Below are positions 28,697 through 37,833 of a stretch of 64,000 nucleotides of DNA, piece by piece. The number at the start of each line of letters is the position of its first letter. The stretch's first letter is position 1. Position numbers and translations under genes: made by a program. The notes under the pieces are model-generated. The model saw only the letters and a list, made by a program, of their open reading frames with translations. It was not told the DNA's origin and did no database searches. Origin of the DNA: Skermanella sp. TT6 (GTDB lineage Bacteria; Pseudomonadota; Alphaproteobacteria; Azospirillales; Azospirillaceae); NCBI RefSeq assembly GCF_016653635.2, contig NZ_CP067420.1, positions 701,501 to 765,500 on the forward strand, read 5' to 3'.

Positions 28697-30469
28697 ATGT
28701 GTGGCATTTGCGGTGAGATAAGGCTCGATCGAAGCGCCGCCGACGGCAGGGCGGTCAATGCCATGGCCGACGTGCTGGCGCCGCGCGGCCCCGACAGCGC
28801 GGGTGCCTTCGCGCAGGGCCGCGTGGCGTTCGGCCACCGCCGCCTCAAGATCATCGACCTGTCCGACGCCGCCCAGCAGCCCATGGTCGACCCGGCCCTG
28901 GGCCTGACCATCGTGTTCAACGGCTGCATCTACAATTACCCGGAACTGCGCGCCCGGCTCGAGGAGGAGGGCTACCGGTTCTTCTCCCACGGCGACACCG
29001 AGGTGATGCTGAAGGCCTACCATGCCTGGGGGCCGCGCTTCGTCGAGAAGCTGTACGGCATGTTCGCCTTCGCGATCTGGGAGCGCGAGAGCGGCCGGGT
29101 CGTGATGGGCCGCGACCGGCTCGGCATCAAGCCGCTGTACCTGGCCGAGACGCCGGGCATGATCCGGTTCGCCTCGACCCTGCCGGCCCTCGTCGCGGCC
29201 GGCGGCATCGATACCGACATCGATCCGGTGGCGCTGCACCACTACATGAGCTTCCACGCGGTCGTGCCGGCTCCCATGACCATCCTCAAGGGCGTGCGCA
29301 AGCTGCCGCCCGCGACGCTGCTCACCATCGAACCCGACGGGACGAAGCGCGAGGAGGTCTACTGGACCGTCAAGTTCGGCCCGCAGGCCGGTGACGGAAG
29401 CCTCTCCGAGAGCGACTGGCAGGACCTCGTCCTGGAGACCCTGCGCAAGGCGGTGGAGCGGCGGCTGGTGTCCGACGTGCCGGTCGGCGTGCTGCTGTCG
29501 GGCGGCCTCGACAGCTCGATCATCGTGGCGCTGCTGGCCGAGGCCGGGCAGCACGGGCTCCAGACCTTCTCGATCGGGTTCGAGACCGTCGGCAACGAGC
29601 GCGGCGACGAGTTCCAATATTCCGACATCATCGCCCAGCGGTTCGAGACCGACCACCACAAGCTGTTCGTGGACAGCAGCCGGACCCTGCCGGAACTGCA
29701 GAACTGCGTCCGCGCCATGGCGGAGCCGATGGTCAGCCACGACGCGATCGGCTTCTACCTGCTGTCGCAGGAGGTGGCGAAGCACGTCAAGGTCGTGCAG
29801 AGCGGGCAGGGGGCCGACGAGATCTTCGGCGGCTACCATTGGTATCCGCCGATGATGGAGAGCCGCGACCCCGTGTCGGACTACGCGCGCGTCTTCTTCG
29901 ACCGCGACCAGGCCGAGATGGCCCGGGTGCTCGACCCGCGCATGGTGGGCGACGACCACAGTCGCGCCTTCGTCGAGCGCCATTTCGCCCAGCCCGGCGC
30001 CGACCGGCCGATCGACAAGGCCATGCGACTCGACACCACCGTCATGCTGGTGGACGACCCGGTCAAGCGGGTGGACAACATGACCATGGCCTGGGGGCTG
30101 GAAGGCCGCGTCCCCTTCCTCGACCACGACCTGGTCGAGCTGGCGGCGCGGGTCCCGCCCGAGCTGAAGATCGCCGAGGGCGGCAAATACGTCCTGAAGG
30201 AGGCCGGGCGCCGCGTCGTCCCGTCCGAGGTGATCGACCGGCCCAAGGGCTATTTCCCGATGCCCGCGCTGAAGTACCTGCGCGGACCCTACCTGGACCT
30301 CGTCCGCGACGTGCTGAACGAGCCCAGGGCGCGCGAGCGCGGGCTGTTCCAGCGCGACTACGTCGATCGACTTCTGGCCGAGCCGGACAGCCACATCACG
30401 CCGCTCCGCGGCTCCAAGCTCTGGCAGGTGGCCCTCTTGGAATTCTGGCTCCAGACACACGGCATCTGA
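28697..30469 (+). CDS. asnO: N-acetylglutaminylglutamine amidotransferase (asparagine-synthetase-like)
   Basis: A 590-aa class II glutamine amidotransferase. The catalytic Cys2 follows Met in MCGICGEIRLD, so ATG 28697 (AGGAG upstream) is the required start. The glutaminase domain has APRGPDSAG and VFNGCIYNYPELR; the synthetase domain has the PPi loop SGGLDSS and a GQGADEIFGGYHWYPPMM motif. It is followed by ngs and an M42 peptidase, the known trio for the dipeptide osmolyte N-acetylglutaminylglutamine amide (NAGGN) described in rhizobia and Pseudomonas. It should convert the C-terminal carboxyl of NAGG to the amide. Confidence 0.95.
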   Translation: MCGICGEIRLDRSAADGRAVNAMADVLAPRGPDSAGAFAQGRVAFGHRRLKIIDLSDAAQQPMVDPALGLTIVFNGCIYNYPELRARLEEEGYRFFSHGDTEVMLKAYHAWGPRFVEKLYGMFAFAIWERESGRVVMGRDRLGIKPLYLAETPGMIRFASTLPALVAAGGIDTDIDPVALHHYMSFHAVVPAPMTILKGVRKLPPATLLTIEPDGTKREEVYWTVKFGPQAGDGSLSESDWQDLVLETLRKAVERRLVSDVPVGVLLSGGLDSSIIVALLAEAGQHGLQTFSIGFETVGNERGDEFQYSDIIAQRFETDHHKLFVDSSRTLPELQNCVRAMAEPMVSHDAIGFYLLSQEVAKHVKVVQSGQGADEIFGGYHWYPPMMESRDPVSDYARVFFDRDQAEMARVLDPRMVGDDHSRAFVERHFAQPGADRPIDKAMRLDTTVMLVDDPVKRVDNMTMAWGLEGRVPFLDHDLVELAARVPPELKIAEGGKYVLKEAGRRVVPSEVIDRPKGYFPMPALKYLRGPYLDLVRDVLNEPRARERGLFQRDYVDRLLAEPDSHITPLRGSKLWQVALLEFWLQTHGI

Positions 30470-30471
30470 GC

Positions 30472-32232
30472 ATGACCCAGCCTTCCAACCCAAGGTCCCA
30501 GCATCGTCTGGAGCGGCGCAACGCGCCGTCGCTCCGCAACTGGTACTCGCGCGACCAGCACCATCCCGACCAGACCGGCTACGAGGAGAACGCGACGGTC
30601 GATTGCGGCTGGGGCCGGCTGCTGTTCGCCCATACCTTCCCCGCCCTGCCCGAACTGGCCGGGGCGCTGCGGGAGGAGACGCCGGGCCGGCGCGACATCG
30701 CGCTGTACCTGCGCGACCCGCACGTGGCGCTGTCGCTGGCGCCGCAGGAGCTGTTCCTCGACCCGTCGCATACATACCGGCTGTGGCTGGAGAACTACCG
30801 GCCGAGCCGGCGCCGGCCGCGCGGCTTCACGGTGCGCCGGCTGCGGACGGTGGAGGACGCCGAGGCGATCAACCGCATCTATGCCAGCCGCAACATGGTG
30901 CAGGTCCCGCCCCACTTCTTCCACGACAAGCGCAACAGCCGGGTCCTCACCTATTTCGTCGCGGTCGATGCGGCGACCGGCAACGTGATCGGCTCGGTCA
31001 CCGGCGTGGACCACGGGCGGGCCTTCAACGACCCGGAGAACGGCTCGTCCCTGTGGTGCCTGGCGGTCGATCCGCAGGCTCCGTTCCCCGGGATCGGCGA
31101 GAACCTGGTGCGGACGCTGGCGGAGCATTTCCAGGCCCGCGGCCGCAGCTTCATGGACCTGTCCGTGATGCACGACAACGTCAATGCCATAGCCCTCTAC
31201 GAGAAGCTGGGGTTCCAGCGGGTGCCGGTGTTCGCCTTGAAGACGAAGAACTCGATCAACGAGAAGCTCTATGTCGGGCCGCCGCCCGACGAGACGCTGA
31301 ACCCCTACGCGATGATCATCATCAACGAGGCCCGGCGCCGCGGCATCGGGGTCGACGTGGTGGACGCCGAGGGCGGCTATTTCACCCTCAGCTACGGCGG
31401 CCGGTCGATCACCTGCCGGGAAAGCCTCAGCGAGCTGACCACCGCGGTCGCCATGAGCCGCTGCGACGACAAGGCGGTCACCCGCCGGCTGATGGTCAAG
31501 GCGGGGCTGAAGGTCCCAGCCCAGCAGGCCGCGGCCAAGCCGGAGGACGACGCCGCCTTCCTGGAGAAGCACGGCTCGATCGTGGTCAAGCCGGCGCGGG
31601 GCGAACAGGGCAAGGGCATCACGGTCGATGTCCGCACGCCCGAGGCGGTCGCCAAGGCGGTGGCCGAGGCGCGCAACCACGCGGAGACCGTGCTGCTGGA
31701 GCAGTTCTTCCAGGGTGACGACCTGCGGATCATCGTGATCGACTACCGCGTCGTGGCCGCGGCGATCCGCCGGCCGGCCGAGGTGACGGGGACCGGCGAG
31801 CACACCGTCCGGGAGCTGATCGAGGCGCAGAGCCGGCGCCGCGCCGCCGCGACCGGCGGCGAGAGCCGCATTCCCATGGATGCCGAGACGGAACGATGCG
31901 TCGCCGCCAACGGCTACTCCATGACCGACAAGCTGCCGGAGGGGCAGGTCCTGCCGGTCCGCAAGACCGCCAACCTTCACACCGGCGGCACTATTCACGA
32001 TGTCACGGACCGGCTGCACAGGACGTTGGTGGATGCCGCCATCGCCGGCGCCAAGGCATTGGATATACCCGTCGTCGGTTTCGATTTCCTCGTGCCGTCG
32101 GTGACGGAGCCCGACTATGTCATCATTGAGGCTAATGAACGCCCCGGCCTTGCCAATCATGAACCTCAGCCCACGGCCGAACGTTTTGTTGACCTTCTCT
32201 TCCCCAATACCAAGCTATTGTCCAATGGATAG
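30472..32232 (+). CDS. ngs: N-acetylglutaminylglutamine synthetase (GNAT plus ATP-grasp fusion)
   Basis: A 586-aa two-domain enzyme. Residues about 115-265 form a GNAT acetyltransferase (RRLRTVEDAEAINRIYASRN, SSLWCLAVDPQAPFPGIGENL, VNAIALYEKLGF). Residues about 285-586 form an ATP-grasp ligase (CDDKAVTRRLMVKAGLKVP, IVVKPARGEQGKGITVDV, VLLEQFFQGDDLRIIVIDYRVVAA, VIIEANERPGL). The ATG is 2 bases after the asnO stop. The family acetylates one glutamine and joins it to a second. It is cytoplasmic and expected to be induced by high osmolarity. Confidence 0.95.
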   Translation: MTQPSNPRSQHRLERRNAPSLRNWYSRDQHHPDQTGYEENATVDCGWGRLLFAHTFPALPELAGALREETPGRRDIALYLRDPHVALSLAPQELFLDPSHTYRLWLENYRPSRRRPRGFTVRRLRTVEDAEAINRIYASRNMVQVPPHFFHDKRNSRVLTYFVAVDAATGNVIGSVTGVDHGRAFNDPENGSSLWCLAVDPQAPFPGIGENLVRTLAEHFQARGRSFMDLSVMHDNVNAIALYEKLGFQRVPVFALKTKNSINEKLYVGPPPDETLNPYAMIIINEARRRGIGVDVVDAEGGYFTLSYGGRSITCRESLSELTTAVAMSRCDDKAVTRRLMVKAGLKVPAQQAAAKPEDDAAFLEKHGSIVVKPARGEQGKGITVDVRTPEAVAKAVAEARNHAETVLLEQFFQGDDLRIIVIDYRVVAAAIRRPAEVTGTGEHTVRELIEAQSRRRAAATGGESRIPMDAETERCVAANGYSMTDKLPEGQVLPVRKTANLHTGGTIHDVTDRLHRTLVDAAIAGAKALDIPVVGFDFLVPSVTEPDYVIIEANERPGLANHEPQPTAERFVDLLFPNTKLLSNG

Positions 32233-32259
32233 AGATAACGAAGCGAGAAGCTCAATCTG

Positions 32260-33459
32260 ATGCAAGGCCTACCTACCGAAAGATCGCAGGCGACTTCGAA
32301 CGCGCCGGACGGCCAGGCGCTCGCCCCCCCGGCCCGGCCGGCGATCGACATGGATTATGTCCTGTCCATGCTGGAGAGCCTGCTGAAGATCCCGAGCCCG
32401 ACCGGCTATACCGACGAGATCGTGCATTTCTGCGGGCGCGAGCTGAAACGGCTGGGGATCCCGTTCGAGCTGACCCGGCGCGGCGCGATCCGCGCCGACA
32501 TCAAGGGCCGGCTCAACAGCCCGGACCGGGCGATCGTCGCCCATGTCGACACGCTCGGCGCCCAGGTGAAGGGCCTGAAGCCCAACGGCCGGCTGGAAGT
32601 GGTCGCCATCGGCACCTGGTCCGCCCGGTTCGCCGAGGGCGCCCGCTGCACCATCTTCACCGACCACGGCTCCTACCGCGGCACGATCCTGCCGCTGAAG
32701 GCGTCGGGCCACACCTACAACGAGGAGATCGACTCCCAGCCCGTCGCCTGGACCAACCTGGAGGTCCGGGTGGACGCGGTCTGCTCCAACACGGCCGACC
32801 TGATCCGGCACGGCTTCAACGTCGGCGACTTCGTGGCGATCGACCCGCAGCCCGAGTTCCAGCCCAACGGCTTCATCAATTCCCGCCACCTGGACGACAA
32901 GGCGGGCGTCGCCGTGCTGTTCGGCGCGGCCAAGGCGGTGCTCGACTCCGGCGTGGAACTTCCGGTCGACTGCCATCTGCTGCTAACCATCTCGGAAGAG
33001 GTCGGCTCGGGAGCCTCGTCGGTCCTGCACGGCGACGTGGCGGAGATGGTCTCCATCGACAACGCGACCCCGGCGCCGGGACAGAACAGCCGCGAATCGG
33101 GCGTCACCATCGCGATGGCCGACAGCACCGGGCCGTTCGACTACCACCTGACCCACAAGCTGCTGGACCTGTGCTCGGACTACGACATCCGGCACCAGCG
33201 CGACATCTTCCGCTTCTACCGGTGCGACAGCGCCGCCGCGATCGAGGCCGGCAACGACATCCGCACGGCCCTGGTCTGCTTCGGCGTGGACAGCTCCCAC
33301 GGCTACGAGCGTACCCATGTCCATGCGCTGCGCTCCCTGGCCGAACTGGTGGCGCTCTACATGCAGAGCGATGTCACCTTCGAGCGCGACCGCCACGCCA
33401 TGGGTCCGCTGACCGGATTTCCGCACCAGAAGACGGAGCCGGCCGAAGCGGCCGAATAG
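32260..33459 (+). CDS. M42-family peptidase of the NAGGN osmoprotectant system
   Basis: A 399-aa metallopeptidase. The di-metal ligands are visible: VAHVDTLGA (His/Asp), SRHLDDKAGVAVLFGAAKA (Asp), TISEEVGSGAS (catalytic Glu-Glu), SIDNATP (Asp) and CFGVDSSHGYERTHVHAL (His). The PDZ-like insertion typical of M42 lies between. It is the third gene of the trio, 27 bases after ngs. The role, proposed for the family, is turnover or processing of NAGGN or its precursor; this is less firmly established than the roles of asnO and ngs. Confidence 0.92.
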   Translation: MQGLPTERSQATSNAPDGQALAPPARPAIDMDYVLSMLESLLKIPSPTGYTDEIVHFCGRELKRLGIPFELTRRGAIRADIKGRLNSPDRAIVAHVDTLGAQVKGLKPNGRLEVVAIGTWSARFAEGARCTIFTDHGSYRGTILPLKASGHTYNEEIDSQPVAWTNLEVRVDAVCSNTADLIRHGFNVGDFVAIDPQPEFQPNGFINSRHLDDKAGVAVLFGAAKAVLDSGVELPVDCHLLLTISEEVGSGASSVLHGDVAEMVSIDNATPAPGQNSRESGVTIAMADSTGPFDYHLTHKLLDLCSDYDIRHQRDIFRFYRCDSAAAIEAGNDIRTALVCFGVDSSHGYERTHVHALRSLAELVALYMQSDVTFERDRHAMGPLTGFPHQKTEPAEAAE

Positions 33460-33573
33460 GCGGCCCGGGCCGCTTGCAAGACGCAGCGGCGCCCGCCGGC
33501 CGGAAGGCCAAGGGCCGGTGCCGCTGCATGCGACCTGATGACAGGAATTCCCAAGCGTTCGGTCCCGGAATAC

Positions 33574-33630
33574 CAAGGAAATCTCGAACCTTCGGCATGA
33601 TCCCCTGTGCGGCGGGACGAGATTTCCTTG
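33574..33630. repeat. Inverted repeat after the NAGGN operon
   Basis: Thirteen-base perfect arms (CAAGGAAATCTCG at 33574-33586 and CGAGATTTCCTTG at 33618-33630) flank a 31-base loop. It lies 115 bases after the peptidase stop and 136 before the sensor kinase. It could be a long stem-loop or a regulator site; there is no T-run. The rest of the 306-bp gap shows no gene. Confidence 0.7.
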
Positions 33631-33765
33631 CCGAATTTCCGAGGATTATCCATTCGGGGAAGGGTTTTTCGGTCCTTCATGATCTATGTCCCGTTCGATA
33701 CAGGTTTTACTGGTACGGCGGGACGTCTTTTTGCTCGGGTTTTTCAATAAAGTTGAAGGTGTCCG

Positions 33766-34992
33766 GTGGCGGTAGGACTGGACCCGTTCGTCCTGGGCGC
33801 GGCATCCCGGGAGCCGGACCGGTCCCTGTTGCTGGCGCGCTCCCTGACCCGGCGGCTGCGGTTCGTGGCCGTCCTGACGGTGGTCTTCGTCGCCGGGCTC
33901 ACGGCGGTCTTCCTGCTGCTGTTCCGCGAGGTCGAATCCCGGGAACAGGCGGTCCGCACCACTTACGAGACGCGCTTTGCCCTGGAGACCCTGCGGGGCG
34001 CCTTCGACCGGGCGGCGGCTCCCGGAGCGGAGCGGCCCGACCTCCTCCGCGAGCGCATCGCCGAGGTCGGGGAGGCGCTTTCGACCCTCTCCCGGGTGGC
34101 AGCCGGGGACGGTGCGAACCGCGCGGAACTGGAGCGGCTCGTCGGCTTCGTCCGGGAGAGGCTGGACGAGCCCGACGGTCCCGGCGACGCCGCCGAGGTC
34201 GACCGGCGGATCGAGGCGCTCCAGGCCGGCCAGGAGGCTGACCTGAAGGAGCGGATCGCCTGGATCGACCGCCTGGGCGACTGCGCCCTGTACGGGGGAG
34301 GGGCGCTCGGCTGCGCGAAGGTCCTGATCCTGGGCGTGCTGCTCGGGCAGGCGGCCCGCATGGCTCGGCGGGAGGCGGACATGGTCGGGGAGCGGGCGGT
34401 CCTGCTGCGGGAACTGAACCACAGGGTCGGCAACAGCCTGGCGACCGCCGTCGCGTTCCTCCAGCTCCAGGCGGCGCAGATCAGCGATCCCCGGCTGCTC
34501 GGGACATTCCGGGAGGCCCAGAACCGCATCATGGCGCTGGGCCAGGTCCATCGCCGGCTGCTCCAGGCGGAAGCCGTCACGGCCCTGGACCTTTCGACCC
34601 TGCTGCCCGGCCTCGCCGACGAACTCGCGCGGAGCCTGGGGGCCGAGGAGCGGGTCTCGGTCACCGCCGATCCGGCCGTCGTTCCGGTCGAGGTGGCCAT
34701 CGCCATGGCCATCATCATGACCGAACTGACGACCAACGCCGTGCTCCACGGCTGCCGGAAGGATGCCGGCTGCGACGTCGCGATCCGGCTGGACGCGGGA
34801 ACGGACGGCGGCCTCTCCCTGTCGGTGCGGGATTCGGGGGGAGGGCTGCCGGCGGATTTCGACCCGCGGGCGTCCGGCAGGGCCGGTCTGAGGATCGTCG
34901 CCGCGCTGGTGGATCAGGTCGGGGGAAGCTTGAGCTACGAGGCCGACGGCTTCACCGAGGCCCGCGTACGGGTACCGTCCCGAATCCCGTGA
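33766..34992 (+). CDS. Membrane sensor histidine kinase, HisKA_2/HWE type
   Basis: A 408-aa kinase. It has TM1 (LRFVAVLTVVFVAGLTAVFLLLF, about 29-51), a helical extracytoplasmic part of about 110 residues, TM2 (CALYGGGALGCAKVLILGVLLG, about 174-195), a HisKA_2-like dimerisation segment RELNHRVGNSLATAVAFLQLQA with phospho-acceptor His219, and a short HATPase with TELTTNAVLHG (N box), VRDSGGGLPADF (G1) and GRAGLRIVAAL (G2). The start is GTG 33766 with AAGG upstream. No cognate response regulator is adjacent; such kinases often signal to PhyR- or CheY-like single-domain regulators. Confidence 0.87.
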   Translation: MAVGLDPFVLGAASREPDRSLLLARSLTRRLRFVAVLTVVFVAGLTAVFLLLFREVESREQAVRTTYETRFALETLRGAFDRAAAPGAERPDLLRERIAEVGEALSTLSRVAAGDGANRAELERLVGFVRERLDEPDGPGDAAEVDRRIEALQAGQEADLKERIAWIDRLGDCALYGGGALGCAKVLILGVLLGQAARMARREADMVGERAVLLRELNHRVGNSLATAVAFLQLQAAQISDPRLLGTFREAQNRIMALGQVHRRLLQAEAVTALDLSTLLPGLADELARSLGAEERVSVTADPAVVPVEVAIAMAIIMTELTTNAVLHGCRKDAGCDVAIRLDAGTDGGLSLSVRDSGGGLPADFDPRASGRAGLRIVAALVDQVGGSLSYEADGFTEARVRVPSRIP

Positions 34993-35031
34993 CCGCGGCC
35001 GGACCTCGGCAGGTCCGGCCGCGGTCACGGG
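34986..35031. terminator. Bidirectional terminator with 21-bp stem
   Basis: Arms 34986-35006 and 35011-35031 are perfectly complementary with a 4-base loop. The left arm includes the kinase TGA stop (34990-34992); the right arm ends 10 bases before the cold-shock gene stop on the other strand. It separates convergent genes. Confidence 0.75.
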
Positions 35032-35040
35032 CGGACTGCA

Positions 35041-35676
35041 TCAGAGCGGCATGATCCAGGTCGCTTCGCGGCCCTTGGCGGCGTCCTGCACGCGCATCTG
35101 CACGCGCTGGCCGGCTTCCAGCTGCATCAGGCCGCAGCGGCGCAGCACGCTCTTGTGGACGAAGACGTCCTTGCTCGCGTCGTCGGCGGTGACGAAGCCG
35201 AAGCCCTTGTCCGGCTTGAACCACTTGACCGTGCCCGACATCTCGACCTCGGGGCCGCCCGAGGACGCGCCGTAGTCGCTGTCGCCGTAGCGGTCGCCGC
35301 CGTAACCGCCGCCATAGCCGCCGCGGTCGCTGCCGTAGCGGTCGCCGCCGCCATAGCTGTCACGGTCGCCGTAGCGGTCGCCGCCGCCGTAGCCGCCGCG
35401 ATCGCCGTAACGGTCGCCGCCGGCGGGCCGGGCGGAGGCCGGCGCGCCGCCGACCACCTCGACGATGCGCGTGACCTGGGGACCCTTCGGCCCCTGGCTG
35501 ATCGTGCACAGGATTTCGGTGCCGTCGCTCAGCTCCTGCAGGCCCGCCCTGTTCAATACCGAGATGTGGAGGAATGCGTCCGGAGATCCGTCAACCGGAG
35601 CGACGAAACCAAAGCCCTTGGTTACATTGAACCATTTCACCAGGGCCCGAGCCTGGGCGCCATCGTCGAACGACAT
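35041..35676 (-). CDS. Two-domain cold-shock protein with a Gly/Tyr/Arg-rich linker
   Basis: A 211-aa protein with two CSDs. CSD1 is at about 10-75 (LVKWFNVTKGFGFVAPVDGSPDAFLHISVL) and CSD2 at about 146-211 (GTVKWFKPDKGFGFVTADDASKDVFVHKSVL). Both carry the RNP1 (KGFGFV) and RNP2 (VFVH/AFLH) motifs that bind single-stranded nucleic acid. The linker (about 85-138) is a low-complexity run of GGDRYGDR-like units. Two-CSD proteins are common in alphaproteobacteria, but this RGG/YG-type linker is notable. I choose ATG 35676 from family alignment; no strong Shine-Dalgarno is seen. Confidence 0.9.
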   Translation of the reverse strand: MSFDDGAQARALVKWFNVTKGFGFVAPVDGSPDAFLHISVLNRAGLQELSDGTEILCTISQGPKGPQVTRIVEVVGGAPASARPAGGDRYGDRGGYGGGDRYGDRDSYGGGDRYGSDRGGYGGGYGGDRYGDSDYGASSGGPEVEMSGTVKWFKPDKGFGFVTADDASKDVFVHKSVLRRCGLMQLEAGQRVQMRVQDAAKGREATWIMPL

Positions 35677-35932
35677 GGCGTTGTGCTGACTGAAGCGAGA
35701 CAAGTGTGCAGAACCTTCGAATCCAGCGCCGCGCGCGGTTAACACCTTCGAGGGCAGCACCGGTTGTTCCCCCTCGCTTGCCCCCGTGATGATTTTATGC
35801 ACAGAAAAATTTGAGTCTCCAGTGTAATTTTTTGTTCACCCTACTCTATCGACCGGATCTTTTCTTCTTTAGACAGACCGGTGCGTATCATTTTGGCCGA
35901 ATTCCGCGAAAAATCGACAGGTCGGGTCGGTC

Positions 35933-35961
35933 TTGACCTTTACGTAAACGGCAAGTAGCCT
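35933..35961 (+). promoter_or_regulatory. Candidate promoter of fadD with a MerR-type site in the spacer
   Basis: TTGACC (35933-35938) and TAGCCT (35956-35961) are 17 bases apart. The spacer holds TTTACGTAAACGG, with a palindromic TTTACGTAAA core at 35939-35948. The same 12-mer occurs upstream of the MerR-fad operon at 45122-45133. MerR-family regulators bind palindromes in this position. The other 285 bases between the cold-shock gene and fadD are AT-rich near 35800-35900 and hold no gene. Confidence 0.6.
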
Positions 35962-36086
35962 GCCTCTACCTCATCCGGTGCGGACGGCGGCGAGCCCGCT
36001 TCCGGGCCGGGAACGGCAAGCGGCAGCGATCGCGAGAGCGCATATATAAGGCCGCGGCGACGATGGGCAGCAGGGAGACAGATGCA

Positions 36087-37802
36087 ATGGCCGATCCGGC
36101 AGCGAATCTCGCAGAATTCCCGTGGGCGCGTTCCTATCCCACCGATATCGACTGGCACGCCGACATCCCGACGGCGCCGCTCCACCGCCTCATGGACGAT
36201 GCGGTCGCCCGATTCGGCGACAGGCCGTGCATCGACTTCATGGACAAGCGCTACACCTACGCCCAGATCGGCGCCCTGGTCGACAAGGCGGCCCGGGGCT
36301 TCCAGGACATGGGCGTGGGCAAGGGCAGCAAGGTCGGGCTGTTCCTGCCCAACACGCCCTATTTCGTGATCTGCTATTACGGCGTGCTGAAGGCCGGCGG
36401 CACCGTGGTCAACTTCAACCCGCTCTACGCCGAGCGGGAGATCGCCAAGCAGATCGAGGACAGCGACACCGACATCATGGTCACCCTCGACCTGGCGGTG
36501 CTCTACGGCAAGATCGCCAAGATGCTCAGCCAGACGCGGCTGAAGCGGATCGTCGTCGCCCGCATGGCCGACATCCTGCCCTTCCCGAAGAACTGGCTGT
36601 TCCCGATCGTCAAGCGCAAGGACGTCGCCCGCATCCCGTCAGACGACCGGCACCTGGCCTTCTCCCGGCTGGTCGCCAATGCCGGCCGGCCGGCCCCGGT
36701 GGAGATCGACCCGGACGAGGATGTGGCCGTGCTCCAGTACACCGGCGGGACCACGGGCGTGCCCAAGGGCGCCATGCTGACCCACGCCAACATCTACGCC
36801 AATGCCATCCAGTCGCGCCTGTGGTGCACCGACGCCAGGCCGGGGCACGAGCGCATGCTGGGCGTGCTGCCGCTGTTCCACGTCTTCGCCATGACCGGCG
36901 TGATGAACCTGCCGCTGGTGCTCGGCGCCGAGATGGTACTGGTCCCCCGCTTCGAGCTGGACAACGTGATCCGGCTGATCCAGTCCAAGAAGCCGACGCT
37001 GTTCCCCGCGGTGCCGACGATCTACACCGCGATCGTCAACCACAAGGACATCGGCTCCTACGACCTGTCGTCGATCCGCTTCTGCCTGTCGGGCGGGGCG
37101 CCCCTGCCGGTCGAGGTGAAGCACGCGTTCGAGACCAAGACCGGCTGCAAGCTAGTCGAGGGATACGGCCTGTCGGAAAGCTCGCCGGTCGCCACGGCCA
37201 ACCCCATGTACGGGGTCAACAAGGCCGGCTCGATCGGAATCCCGCTGCCCGGCACCGTGATCGAGATCGTCAGCCTGGACGACCGTTCCCGCCTGGTTCC
37301 CCCGGGCGAGAAGGGCGAGGTCTGCATCCGCGGCCCGCAGGTGATGAAAGGGTACTGGAAGCGCCCGGGCGAGACCGCGGAGGCGCTGGCCGACGGCCGC
37401 CTGCATACCGGCGACGTCGGGTACATGGACGAGGACGGCTATACCTTCATCGTCGACCGGATCAAGGACATGATCCTGTGCGGCGGCTACAACGTCTATC
37501 CGCGCAACGTGGAGGAGGCGATCTACCTGCATCCCGCCGTGGCGGAATGCGTGGTCGCTGGCGTGCCGGACCCGTACCGGGGGCAGACCGTCAAGGCCTA
37601 TGTCAAGCTGGCCGAGGGTCACGGGCTGACGCGGGAGGACCTGGCGGAGTTCTTGCGCGACAAGCTGTCGCCCATCGAGATCCCCAAGCACCTGGAACTC
37701 CGCGACGAGCTGCCGAAGACCATGATCGGCAAGCTGTCCCGCAAGGCGCTGCTGGAGGAGGAGGAAGCCCGCCGCTCCGGCCGCCAGTCCACCCAGGACT
37801 GA
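36087..37802 (+). CDS. fadD: Long-chain fatty acid-CoA ligase
   Basis: A 571-aa AMP-forming ligase. The P-loop-like motif VLQYTGGTTGVPKGAMLTH is near residue 213, with GYGLSESSPVATANPMYG (A5), LHTGDVGYMDEDGYTFIVDRIKDMI (A7/A8) and the C-terminal catalytic lysine region PKTMIGKLSRKALLEEE. I use ATG 36087, since GGGAG lies 9 bases upstream; ATG 36063 is possible. It activates fatty acids to acyl-CoA for beta-oxidation or membrane lipid synthesis. It shares a predicted operator with the MerR-thiolase operon 9 kb away. Confidence 0.93.
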   Translation: MADPAANLAEFPWARSYPTDIDWHADIPTAPLHRLMDDAVARFGDRPCIDFMDKRYTYAQIGALVDKAARGFQDMGVGKGSKVGLFLPNTPYFVICYYGVLKAGGTVVNFNPLYAEREIAKQIEDSDTDIMVTLDLAVLYGKIAKMLSQTRLKRIVVARMADILPFPKNWLFPIVKRKDVARIPSDDRHLAFSRLVANAGRPAPVEIDPDEDVAVLQYTGGTTGVPKGAMLTHANIYANAIQSRLWCTDARPGHERMLGVLPLFHVFAMTGVMNLPLVLGAEMVLVPRFELDNVIRLIQSKKPTLFPAVPTIYTAIVNHKDIGSYDLSSIRFCLSGGAPLPVEVKHAFETKTGCKLVEGYGLSESSPVATANPMYGVNKAGSIGIPLPGTVIEIVSLDDRSRLVPPGEKGEVCIRGPQVMKGYWKRPGETAEALADGRLHTGDVGYMDEDGYTFIVDRIKDMILCGGYNVYPRNVEEAIYLHPAVAECVVAGVPDPYRGQTVKAYVKLAEGHGLTREDLAEFLRDKLSPIEIPKHLELRDELPKTMIGKLSRKALLEEEEARRSGRQSTQD

Positions 37803-37833
37803 CGGCCGGACCGGAAAGGGGCGGGGACGGGGG

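Noticed and set aside
35265-35425. Tandem short repeats as a possible CRISPR array
   Set aside because: They encode the Gly/Tyr/Arg linker of the cold-shock protein in frame; there are no unique spacers or cas genes.
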